Shown here one piece after another: positions 24,636-32,113 of a stretch of DNA of 64,000 bases (the first letter of the stretch is position 1; every line of letters starts with the position of its first letter). The notes beneath the pieces are model-generated. The model saw nothing but the letters and a program-made list of their open reading frames with translations, ran no database searches and had not been told where the DNA came from. The translations under genes and the position numbers were made by a program. This DNA is from Halobellus sp. Atlit-31R (GTDB taxonomy: Archaea > Halobacteriota > Halobacteria > Halobacteriales > Haloferacaceae): the NCBI GenBank assembly GCA_003665935.1, contig QPLR01000002.1:372001-436000 (forward strand), given 5' to 3'.

Positions 24636-25412
24636 CTACCCGCCGAGGAAGTCCCGGCGGACCTGCTCGTCGTGCAGCAGGACGTCGCCGTCGTCCATGT
24701 ACCGATTCCGTCCGTTCGCGAGGACGTACCCGCGGTCGCAGCGGCGCAGCGCTTCCTTCGCGTTCTGTTCGACCATCAGAATCGCCGTGCCATCGTCGTT
24801 GATCGCGTCGATTCGGTCGAACATATCGTCGACGAGGTCGGGCGCGAGGCCCGCGGACGGCTCGTCGAGTAACAACAGCGACGGGTCGAGCATCAGCGCG
24901 CGGCCCATCGCGAGCATCTGCTGTTGCCCGCCGGACATCGTGCCCGCCTTCTGTGACTGCCGCTCCTCGAGGATCGGGAATCGCTCGAAGACGGCATCGA
25001 GCGCGTCCTGCGGCAGTTCGTCGAGGATGTACGCGCCCATCTCCAGGTTCTCGCGCACCGTCAGCGACGGGAAGACGTTGTCGTTCTGCGGGACGTAGCC
25101 GACGCCCTCGTGGATGATCTCTTCGGGACGCAACCCGGTGATGTCCGCGGCGTCGAACGTGACCGTCCCGCCCATATGTGTCGTGAGCCCGAAGACGGAC
25201 TTCATCACGGTCGACTTGCCGGCCCCGTTCGGACCGACGATGGTGACGTACTCGCCGTCCGCGACGTCCATATCCACGTCGGTCAGGATCTGGAGGTCGC
25301 CGTAGCCGGCGTCGAGGTCACGGACTTCGAGCAGCGAGTCGCCGTCGCGATCCGGGATCGTCTCACGGGAGACCGCGGTGTCGCCGTCTGCCTCGGCTGC
25401 GTCGGCGCTCAT
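24636..25412 (-). CDS. livF: Branched-chain amino-acid ABC transporter ATP-binding protein LivF
   Basis: 258 residues. Walker A VGPNGAGKST, Q-loop YVPQNDNVFPSLTV, signature MSGGQQQMLAMGRAL and Walker B LLLLDEPSAGLAPDLV are complete, with the H-loop area ILMVEQNAKEAL. The YVPQ...VFPSLTVRENL and VEQNA patterns are typical of LivF rather than LivG. An N-terminal acidic extension of about 25 residues is haloarchaeal. Its start overlaps the end of livG by 4 bases. It should energise uptake of branched-chain amino acids or a related amide; the substrate range depends on the binding protein. Confidence 0.93.
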   Translation of the reverse strand: MSADAAEADGDTAVSRETIPDRDGDSLLEVRDLDAGYGDLQILTDVDMDVADGEYVTIVGPNGAGKSTVMKSVFGLTTHMGGTVTFDAADITGLRPEEIIHEGVGYVPQNDNVFPSLTVRENLEMGAYILDELPQDALDAVFERFPILEERQSQKAGTMSGGQQQMLAMGRALMLDPSLLLLDEPSAGLAPDLVDDMFDRIDAINDDGTAILMVEQNAKEALRRCDRGYVLANGRNRYMDDGDVLLHDEQVRRDFLGG

Positions 25413-26311
25413 ACGTTCCCCCCGAGGTAGGCCTCGATGACCTCCTCGTTCGCCTGTATCTCCGCCGGTGTGCCCTCAGTCAGGACGCTGCCCTGATGAA
25501 GGACGATGACGCGTTCGCAGTTCTCCATAATCAGCTCCATATCGTGTTCGACGAGCAGGAACGTGTACCCCTGCTTGCGGAGTTCGTGGATGTGATCGAG
25601 CAGCCGCCGCTCCAGCGACGGATTGACCCCGGCGAACGGCTCGTCGAGCAGCAACATATCGGGGTCCGTGAGCAGTGCTCGCGCCAGCTCGAGCAGTTTG
25701 CGCTGGCCGCCGGAGAGGTTGCCGGCGTACTCCTCGGCGATGTGGTCGATCTCGAAGAACTCGAGGACGTTCCAGACGCGTTCGAGCAGCTCGGACTCCT
25801 GTTCGACGACGTCGCTGCGGAATCCCGGCGTGACCGACCGCCAGAGCGCCTCGCCGCGCTGGGCCTTCGGCGCCAGCATCATGTTCTCGAGTACCGTCAT
25901 CTCCTGCAGTTCGCGGGCGATCTGGAAGGTCCGGACCAGCCCCCGGTTCGCGATCGCGTGGGGCTTCTCCCCGGTGATCTCCTCGCCGTCGAACGTCACG
26001 CGCCCGGAGTCGGGCTGGAGCATCCCGGTGATGAGATTGAAGGTCGTCGACTTCCCCGCCCCGTTGGGGCCGATGAGCCCCGTGAGGCTCCCGCGTTCCA
26101 CCTCGAACGTCGCACCGTCGACGGCGGTAATGCCGCCGAAGGACTTCCGTAACCCCTCCACCTGGAGCGGATACTCTTCGCTGACGCTCGGACCGCCCGA
26201 GCCGAGGTCGAGTCCCGTCGACGCGCTCTCGGCCGAATCAGGTCCGGCGGCGTGAGCGTCGACGCCGGCCTCGTCGTCGGGCGCGTCACCCGCGCCGGCC
26301 GCTTCACTCAT
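25409..26311 (-). CDS. livG: Branched-chain amino-acid ABC transporter ATP-binding protein LivG
   Basis: 300 residues from ATG 26311. About 55 acidic, low-complexity residues precede the ATPase domain. Walker A IGPNGAGKSTTFNLITG, signature LSGGQRKLLELARAL, Walker B MLLLDEPFAGVNP and the LivG-specific FLLVEHDMELIMENCERVIVL are present. The choice of ATG 26311 gives an 8-base overlap with livM. A start at 26359 would lengthen that overlap to 56 bases and is not needed. It pairs with LivF to form the heterodimeric ATPase of the transporter. Confidence 0.92.
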   Translation of the reverse strand: MSEAAGAGDAPDDEAGVDAHAAGPDSAESASTGLDLGSGGPSVSEEYPLQVEGLRKSFGGITAVDGATFEVERGSLTGLIGPNGAGKSTTFNLITGMLQPDSGRVTFDGEEITGEKPHAIANRGLVRTFQIARELQEMTVLENMMLAPKAQRGEALWRSVTPGFRSDVVEQESELLERVWNVLEFFEIDHIAEEYAGNLSGGQRKLLELARALLTDPDMLLLDEPFAGVNPSLERRLLDHIHELRKQGYTFLLVEHDMELIMENCERVIVLHQGSVLTEGTPAEIQANEEVIEAYLGGNV

Positions 26312-27641
26312 CGCCACCACCTCCGGCGTCGCCGCCGTCGGTCTCGACCGCCGTGCCACGCGCTCGCGACGCAGTCAGCGGGATGCCCGCGGCCGTCTCC
26401 TTGCGGTGGCCGAGCATCCCCTCCGGGCGGTTGTGCATCAGCCAGATGAGGACGAGCCCCATAAACACGAGCTGGAGTTGTCGGATGCTGTCGATCGTGT
26501 AGAAGAAAAGCGGTGCCGGATCGATGTTCGAGATGAGCGGCGCGACGGCCGGACCGAAGCCCGACGGCGCGTCCGCGTTCGGCAGGACGGTGTCGACGAG
26601 GTTCTTCAGGTAGCGCGGTCCCTGGTAGAGCAGCGCCGCGAAGACGGCACCGCCGAGGACGCTCCCGGTGTTCGAGCCCGCGCCGCCGATGATGAGGGCG
26701 ATCCACACGAAGAAGGTGATGCGCGGCCGGAAGAAGTTCGGCGTGACGGCTCCGCTCGTCATCAGCCAGAGGATGCCCGCCAGCCCCATCAGCGCACAGC
26801 CGAGCATGAACGCCTTGATCTTGAACCGGTTCGTGTCCTTCCCGAGCGAGTTCGCGGCGTCCTCGTCCTCACGGATGGCCTTGAGGACGCGTCCGAACGG
26901 CGACTCGCCGGTCCGCTTGAGCAGCCAGTAGTAGCCGGCCACAAAGAGGAGTAGCACGACTCCGTAGACGAGTCCGTCGACGACGGGCTTCGGATTGTTG
27001 GGCACGAGGACGGTAAACGAGTCGACGAAGCCCAGGTAGGCGTCCCATAGCCCGAAGACGCCGAAGAACGCCTCCAGCGGATCGGTGAAGTCGAGAATGA
27101 GCCCCGACCCGCCACCGAAGCCGACGCGAGCGCCCAGCAGCTGGAACTGCTGGAGCTCGCCCGAGAGGAACGAGAAGCGGACGATCTCCGACATCGCGAT
27201 CGTCACGATCGCGAGGTAGTCCGCCCGCAACCGCAGCGCCGGTAACGCGATCACCAACCCGAGCAGAGCGGCGGCGATCATCCCGGCGAGGATCCCGACG
27301 ACGAGCGGGAGTCCGAGCCCGCCGACCTGCGCCGCGCCCCCGGCCTCGTAGAGCGGCTTCGAGACGAGCGCCATCACGTAGATGCCGACGGCCATGAAGC
27401 CGACGATGCCGATGTTGAACAGCCCGGTGTACCCCCAGTGGAGGTTGAGCGCGAGCGCGAGCATCGCGAAGACGCCGATGTAGAAGGTGAGCACCGCGAT
27501 GGTGTTGAGCTGTCCGCGCAGCGAGTATCCGAGACCGACGCCGATCAGGACGTACGCGGCGTACGTGATCAACAGAACGGCCACGATGAGGCCGGCGTCG
27601 CCGCCCGGGAGTCGCGCCGCGACGTCGTCGCGGACGCTCAT
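26304..27641 (-). CDS. livM: Branched-chain amino-acid ABC transporter permease LivM
   Basis: 445 residues with about ten hydrophobic segments. The LivM/LivH family landmarks are NLHWGYTGLFNIGIVGFMAVGIY, ALPALRLRADYLAIVTIAMSEI and the EAA-like coupling region GRVLKAIREDEDAANSLGKDTNRFKIKAFMLG. A long soluble C-terminal tail of about 45 residues (after HNRPEGMLGHRKE) is an addition. The start overlaps the livH stop by 4 bases. It forms the membrane channel with LivH. Confidence 0.92.
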   Translation of the reverse strand: MSVRDDVAARLPGGDAGLIVAVLLITYAAYVLIGVGLGYSLRGQLNTIAVLTFYIGVFAMLALALNLHWGYTGLFNIGIVGFMAVGIYVMALVSKPLYEAGGAAQVGGLGLPLVVGILAGMIAAALLGLVIALPALRLRADYLAIVTIAMSEIVRFSFLSGELQQFQLLGARVGFGGGSGLILDFTDPLEAFFGVFGLWDAYLGFVDSFTVLVPNNPKPVVDGLVYGVVLLLFVAGYYWLLKRTGESPFGRVLKAIREDEDAANSLGKDTNRFKIKAFMLGCALMGLAGILWLMTSGAVTPNFFRPRITFFVWIALIIGGAGSNTGSVLGGAVFAALLYQGPRYLKNLVDTVLPNADAPSGFGPAVAPLISNIDPAPLFFYTIDSIRQLQLVFMGLVLIWLMHNRPEGMLGHRKETAAGIPLTASRARGTAVETDGGDAGGGGDE

Positions 27642-28744
27642 GCCGTCGACCTCCCGGAGAAGAGGCCTTCAGGCTTCACGAGAAGCAGAACGATCATCAC
27701 GCCGAACGCCGCCGCGCGGGCGAACGCCGATGGAATCCAGATGACCGACACCGACGCCGTCAGCCCGATCGCGAGGCCGCCGACGATCGCGCCGTAGATC
27801 GAGCCGATGCCGCCGAGGATGACCGCAGCGAAGATGAGCAAGAGCAGGAGCCACCCGTCGTTGAATCCGAGCGTCCCCTTCCAGAGGATGAACATATAGC
27901 CCGCGACGCCGGTGAGGCCGCCACCGATGACCCACACCGAGCGGACGACGCGTTCGGTCGGAATGCCCGTGATGCCCGCGAGATCTTCGTTGTCTGCCAT
28001 CGCCCGCATCGCCTTGCCGAGCTTCGTCATCTGCAGGAGCAGGTGGACCGCGAGCATCAGCCCGCCGGCCACGACGACGAGCGCGACGTCGTGGGCGTTG
28101 ATGCGGATCGCCCCGTCGACGAAGTACAGCGACATCGACGGCGGCTGCGCCGTCGTCCCGCGGACGCTGGATCCGAAGACGAACTGCATCAGGTATCGCA
28201 GTGCGAACGCCACCCCGACGCTCGTGATGAGCAGCGTGATCCCGTCCTCGTCACGGATCGGCCTGAAGACGAGCCGATCGATGAAGAGCGCGAGGGCGAC
28301 GGTGGCGACCCCGGCGACGAGTGCGCCGGCGACGACCGCCAGCGGCGTCCCGGTGACGCCGACGCCGAGCGTGCCGCCGTACACCGAGCCGCCCGCGCCG
28401 ACGAGCAAGAGCGCGCCCACGTCGGCACGCCCGAGACCGGCGACGAGATACGTCGTCGCCCACCCGGAGAACGCGCCCGCGGTGATGAAGTCGCCGTGCG
28501 CGAAGTTCGCGAAGTTCAGAATACTGTACGTCATAGAGAGCCCGATGCCCGCGAGACCGATCACCAGTCCGCGCATCAGCCCGTCCCAGACGAGCGAGCC
28601 GACGCTGCTGAACGACGTCTCACCGGTCGCAAGGCCGGAGAGCAGATCGAACAGCAGAACGATCCCAACGAGCGCCAAGAGAACCGAACCGGGCCGCGCG
28701 ACCGCGAACTGACGTCCGCGTGTGTATGTCTCGGCGAAACCCAT
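27638..28744 (-). CDS. livH: Branched-chain amino-acid ABC transporter permease LivH
   Basis: 368 residues, first gene of the livHMGF operon. It shows the permease signature GLSMTYSILNFANFAHGDFITAGAF, the EAA-type loop GKAMRAMADNEDLAGITGIPTERVVRSVWVIGGGLTGVAGYM and eight to nine hydrophobic segments. An insertion of Gly/Ala/Val-rich sequence in the middle (about 110-145) is longer than in bacterial LivH. All four genes overlap by 4-8 bases, so subunit synthesis is coupled. The binding-protein gene is not in this operon but faces it from the other side. Confidence 0.92.
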   Translation of the reverse strand: MGFAETYTRGRQFAVARPGSVLLALVGIVLLFDLLSGLATGETSFSSVGSLVWDGLMRGLVIGLAGIGLSMTYSILNFANFAHGDFITAGAFSGWATTYLVAGLGRADVGALLLVGAGGSVYGGTLGVGVTGTPLAVVAGALVAGVATVALALFIDRLVFRPIRDEDGITLLITSVGVAFALRYLMQFVFGSSVRGTTAQPPSMSLYFVDGAIRINAHDVALVVVAGGLMLAVHLLLQMTKLGKAMRAMADNEDLAGITGIPTERVVRSVWVIGGGLTGVAGYMFILWKGTLGFNDGWLLLLLIFAAVILGGIGSIYGAIVGGLAIGLTASVSVIWIPSAFARAAAFGVMIVLLLVKPEGLFSGRSTA

Positions 28745-28864
28745 TGATAACTATCCTCACGATGATTGCGGTTGGGAAACGATGATAAGTCTTTCTTCAC
28801 GCGCCTCCGCGCACCCGCGAGAATCGCACGAAGCCGCGCATCTCGGCAGCGGATCGCCGCCGCC

Positions 28865-30349
28865 TCACACGGGGTCGTCGCCCGACGTCGCGGGATCGAT
28901 CACCGGCCGGGGGTAGTCGATCCCGAGCTCGACGCCGTAGCGCGCCTGCTCCGACTCCGAGAGCGTCCACGGCTCGTGGGCGGCTCGAGGCCCCAGCCCG
29001 TCGAGTTCGGGCAGCCAGCGCCGCACGTACTCGGCGTCGGGATCGTACTCGTGCGCCTGCGAGAGCACGTCGAACGCCCGCTGTCGGGAGTCGTTGCCGA
29101 CGCCCGCGATGTACGCCCAGTTGCCGTAGTTCGAGCCCGGATCGTAGTCCAGCAGGCGCGTCTCGAAGTACGCTGCACCGCGTCGCCAGTCGATCTTGAG
29201 GTCGTTCACGAGAAACGAGGCGGCGTTCTGCCGGCCGCGGTTCGACAGATAGCCGGTCGCGTTCAGCTCGCGCATACTCGCGTCGACGAAGGGGACGCCG
29301 GTCGTTCCTGTGCGCCACCGCTCGAACGTCCGGTCGTCCCACTGCCAGGAGACGTCGTCGCGTCGCCTGAGGCCGCCGGGCGCGAAGAACTGCGCGCCGT
29401 GTTTCGCGAGCTGGAACTGGAAGAAGTCCCGCCAGCGGAGTTCGAAGCGCAGCCAGTACGTGGACTCGTTCGACACGCGCTCGCGCTCGTAGCGATCGAT
29501 CTCCTCGGAGACGCGCCGGGGGGAGAGACAGCCCTCGTTGAGCCACGGCGAGAACTTCGAGGAGTAGTCGGCGCCGAGGAGTCCGTTCCGCGTCTCCCGA
29601 TACTCCCGCAGGTGATCGCCCGCCCAGACGTACGACTCGATCCGGTCCAGCGCCGCGTCCTCGCCGCCGTGAAAGTCGACCGGCTCACCTCCGGCGGCTG
29701 TCTCGCCCGAGACGTCGGGTGCGGCGGCGACGTCGAACTCCGGAATCGCTCCGGGGGAGACTGCGTCGGGGTCGACCCCGGGGTCGTCCTCGCCCGGAAG
29801 CGGCGGCATCGACGGCCGCGGGTACGTCTCTCGGACGACCGGGTCGGCCTCGATCGACTTCCGGAACTTGGTGAAGGTGTCGCTGATGGCCGTATACGGC
29901 GTCGGCAGATCGTCGATGTGGTGCAGCGTCCGACCCCAGAACCGACGCGGCGCGACGCCACGCTCCCGCAGAGCTGCTGTGACTGCCGCCCGAACGGCTC
30001 GCTCTTCGGGGCCGGGCAGGTCGTGGAAGGTGACCACGTCGGCGTCGACGGCGGTCGCGAGTTCGGGGAGAACCGCCTCGGGGCGGCCGCGCCGAACGAG
30101 CAGGTCGGAGCCGGCCTCGCGCAGTCGCTCTCGGAGCGCTTCGAGAGATTCACGGCGGAACCGAGCCCGTTCTGGGCCCAGTCGCTCGTATCGGAACGAC
30201 TCGGGGCCGCCGTAGCGCTGTGTGCCGTACTCCCGCGGGTCGACGCAGTAGACGGGCAGCATCCGGTCCGCCGCGGCGGCCGCGAGGAGCGCTTCGTTGT
30301 CGTGCGTGCGGAGGTCGCGGCGAAACCACACGATAGCGGTGTCGGACAT
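28865..30349 (-). CDS. DASH-family cryptochrome/photolyase
   Basis: 494 residues from ATG 30349. The N-terminal alpha/beta antenna-binding domain starts AIVWFRRDLRTHDNEAL. The C-terminal FAD domain has WLRFELRWRDFFQFQLAKHG, GTTGVPFVDASMRELNATGYLSNRGRQNAASFLVNDLKIDWR and DYDPGSNYGNWAYIAGVGND, the signature of CRY-DASH. These flavoproteins use blue light to repair cyclobutane dimers in single-stranded DNA, and some act as sensors. It is a useful enzyme for a sunlight-exposed halophile. It stands alone between livH and a winged-helix membrane protein. Confidence 0.93.
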   Translation of the reverse strand: MSDTAIVWFRRDLRTHDNEALLAAAAADRMLPVYCVDPREYGTQRYGGPESFRYERLGPERARFRRESLEALRERLREAGSDLLVRRGRPEAVLPELATAVDADVVTFHDLPGPEERAVRAAVTAALRERGVAPRRFWGRTLHHIDDLPTPYTAISDTFTKFRKSIEADPVVRETYPRPSMPPLPGEDDPGVDPDAVSPGAIPEFDVAAAPDVSGETAAGGEPVDFHGGEDAALDRIESYVWAGDHLREYRETRNGLLGADYSSKFSPWLNEGCLSPRRVSEEIDRYERERVSNESTYWLRFELRWRDFFQFQLAKHGAQFFAPGGLRRRDDVSWQWDDRTFERWRTGTTGVPFVDASMRELNATGYLSNRGRQNAASFLVNDLKIDWRRGAAYFETRLLDYDPGSNYGNWAYIAGVGNDSRQRAFDVLSQAHEYDPDAEYVRRWLPELDGLGPRAAHEPWTLSESEQARYGVELGIDYPRPVIDPATSGDDPV

Positions 30350-30413
30350 CACCGTTCACAGGCGTGCCACGCACCTGAGCGTGACGGCCACGGTCGGCGC
30401 TCGTCCGTACTCC

Positions 30414-30962
30414 TCAGCCGCGGAGCCGGTGCCAGGTCGAACTCCGCTGTGAGAGGAGCTGATAGAGCGCGGAGGCGACGACTGCACCCGACAGTAGGAG
30501 GCCGATAACGGCCGGACTGAGTGCTCGAAAGACCGGCACCCCGACCACTGCGGCGATCTGTGTGAGCGCGCCGAGCACTCCGAGGCCGAAGTAGTACTCC
30601 GCCCAGGAGATGCCGTACTGCGGAACGACCTCCATATACACGCCGACGTCGGCCGCGTTCTCCGAGAGCGTGACCGTCTTGGCGTCCGGGTCGTATTCGA
30701 CGATCCCGAGGGTGTCGAGTTTCGGGAGATGTGTCTGGTGCAACGAGACGTAGACGCTCTGGCGGACGTTTCGCGGCGGCGGCGACTCCTCGGCTTCGAC
30801 GCCACCGATGTGCTCTGACAGTTCGGCGACTGTTTCGATGCCCTCACCTGTGCGAAGCCGTTCGAGCACGAGCCGACGCCGGTCGTTTCGGAGCACGTCG
30901 TGGATTTCCGACGCCGCGAGATCCGTCCCACCGGGTTTCGACTCGCCTCCGCCCCCACTCAT
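30414..30962 (-). CDS. Winged-helix membrane protein (DUF7344-like)
   Basis: 182 residues. Residues about 18-105 form a winged helix: LRNDRRRLVLERLRTGEGIETVAELSEHIGG, then a wing and the LPKLDTLGIVEYDPDAKTVTLSENA segment. Two hydrophobic segments follow, about 122-142 and 145-165. This layout, a DNA-binding-like domain tied to the membrane, is common in haloarchaea; I recall it as the DUF7344 group. Its targets cannot be read from the sequence. A role in regulating the neighbouring photolyase would be speculation. No metal site or ligand pocket was recognised. Confidence 0.8.
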   Translation of the reverse strand: MSGGGGESKPGGTDLAASEIHDVLRNDRRRLVLERLRTGEGIETVAELSEHIGGVEAEESPPPRNVRQSVYVSLHQTHLPKLDTLGIVEYDPDAKTVTLSENAADVGVYMEVVPQYGISWAEYYFGLGVLGALTQIAAVVGVPVFRALSPAVIGLLLSGAVVASALYQLLSQRSSTWHRLRG

Positions 30963-31072
30963 ACTATCTCTCTTTGCGGGGGCTACCTACATGAATGTGT
31001 CCGAACAGGATGTGCGGCGAGCAGCCGGAAAAACCGCTCGAGAGGTGACGCCGCGACGGCGCGAGCGACCCG

Positions 31073-31918
31073 TTATTCGGTCGGCCGCGGACGGGCGACG
31101 AAGAGCGTCTGCACCAGGCTGTACGGATCGTAGACCGACTGGTGGCACTGGCAGTAGACGTCGTTTTCTGCGTTGAACTTCGCGGAGCCCTCGCTCTTGT
31201 ACTTCGGCACGCAGCAGAAGTGCGTACACTTGTTGAGCCACGCGATGAAGCCGTCCTCCGTCGAGGCCTCGACCCAGGGATCGTTCTGCGCCATCTGCTC
31301 GACCTCCTCGGACTTGATGACCTGAATCGGAATGACGTCTTCGGCGTCTTCAGACCGCCAGCGACCGGTCGCCGGTTTGCCGAGTCCCGGATCGCCGATG
31401 TCGTTGGACCACTCTTTGTAGTCGGAGAAGTCGTCGACGTGGAGCTTGTCGCCCTCCGAATACGTCTCACTCTCCCACTCGTAGCCCGGGTTCGATCCGA
31501 CGCGGAAGTAGTTGTCCGAGTCGTAGTTGGGCGCGATCCCGGCGTAGGATTCGACGCCGCAGAACTGGAACCACTCGGAGGAGTAGGTCACGCCCGAGCC
31601 GTTGTAGTCTTCGGTCTCGGCGATCTGGATCGTGAGCCCGCCCTGCTGTTCACTCTTGACTTCGGGCCAGACACCTTTGAGATACCCCTCGTCGTCGATT
31701 TCGACGGGGATCTGCGGCATCCCGCGCGGCGCGGGACCCGCAGTGTTCTCGATGGCGTACGCCTGCGTCGATCCGCCGCCCGCCCCGGGCGAGGTCGTTG
31801 CAGAGTTGATTGCGGCCGCACCCGTCGCGCCGACGCCAGCGAGTGCCGCGCCCCCCACGACACCTTTGACGAATCGGCGACGACCCGACTCAGCCGGGTA
31901 CTTATCGCGCTCGCTCAT
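31073..31918 (-). CDS. Rieske iron-sulfur protein (cytochrome bc1-type)
   Basis: 281 residues. A twin-arginine signal/anchor is at the N-terminus (GRRRFVKGVVGGAALAGVGATGA). The 2Fe-2S ligands are C231 and H233 in CTHFCC and C256 and H259 in CQCHQS, and the disulfide cysteines C236 and C258 are kept. Box 1 has Cys instead of the usual Gly at 235 and box 2 has Gln for Pro, which I recall as the haloarchaeal style. It should sit on the outer face of the membrane and pass electrons from a quinol to halocyanin or a cytochrome. No cytochrome b or other bc1 genes are next to it, so it is a solitary copy in this region. Confidence 0.88.
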   Translation of the reverse strand: MSERDKYPAESGRRRFVKGVVGGAALAGVGATGAAAINSATTSPGAGGGSTQAYAIENTAGPAPRGMPQIPVEIDDEGYLKGVWPEVKSEQQGGLTIQIAETEDYNGSGVTYSSEWFQFCGVESYAGIAPNYDSDNYFRVGSNPGYEWESETYSEGDKLHVDDFSDYKEWSNDIGDPGLGKPATGRWRSEDAEDVIPIQVIKSEEVEQMAQNDPWVEASTEDGFIAWLNKCTHFCCVPKYKSEGSAKFNAENDVYCQCHQSVYDPYSLVQTLFVARPRPTE

Positions 31919-32081
31919 ACTCCAATGTTCGACCCGCCGGTAAAAAGGATGACGAAACCCCCGGTCGCGTCGCTACCGCTCGGAGTCGCCGCGTCGTTGG
32001 ACAATATCACGAATTTTCGCAATTTTTCAGGAGTCTATGGGTCAGGTACGCATCGAATATAAATATTCGGCAACTCGGAGG

Positions 32082-32088
32082 TTTTTTA
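32082..32088 (+). promoter_or_regulatory. TATA-like box for PEP carboxylase gene
   Basis: TTTTTTA centred about 28 bases upstream of the ATG at 32114, in an AT-rich divergent promoter region shared with the Rieske gene. Confidence 0.45.
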
Positions 32089-32113
32089 CTCGGACGTAAG
32101 TATATACCACGGT

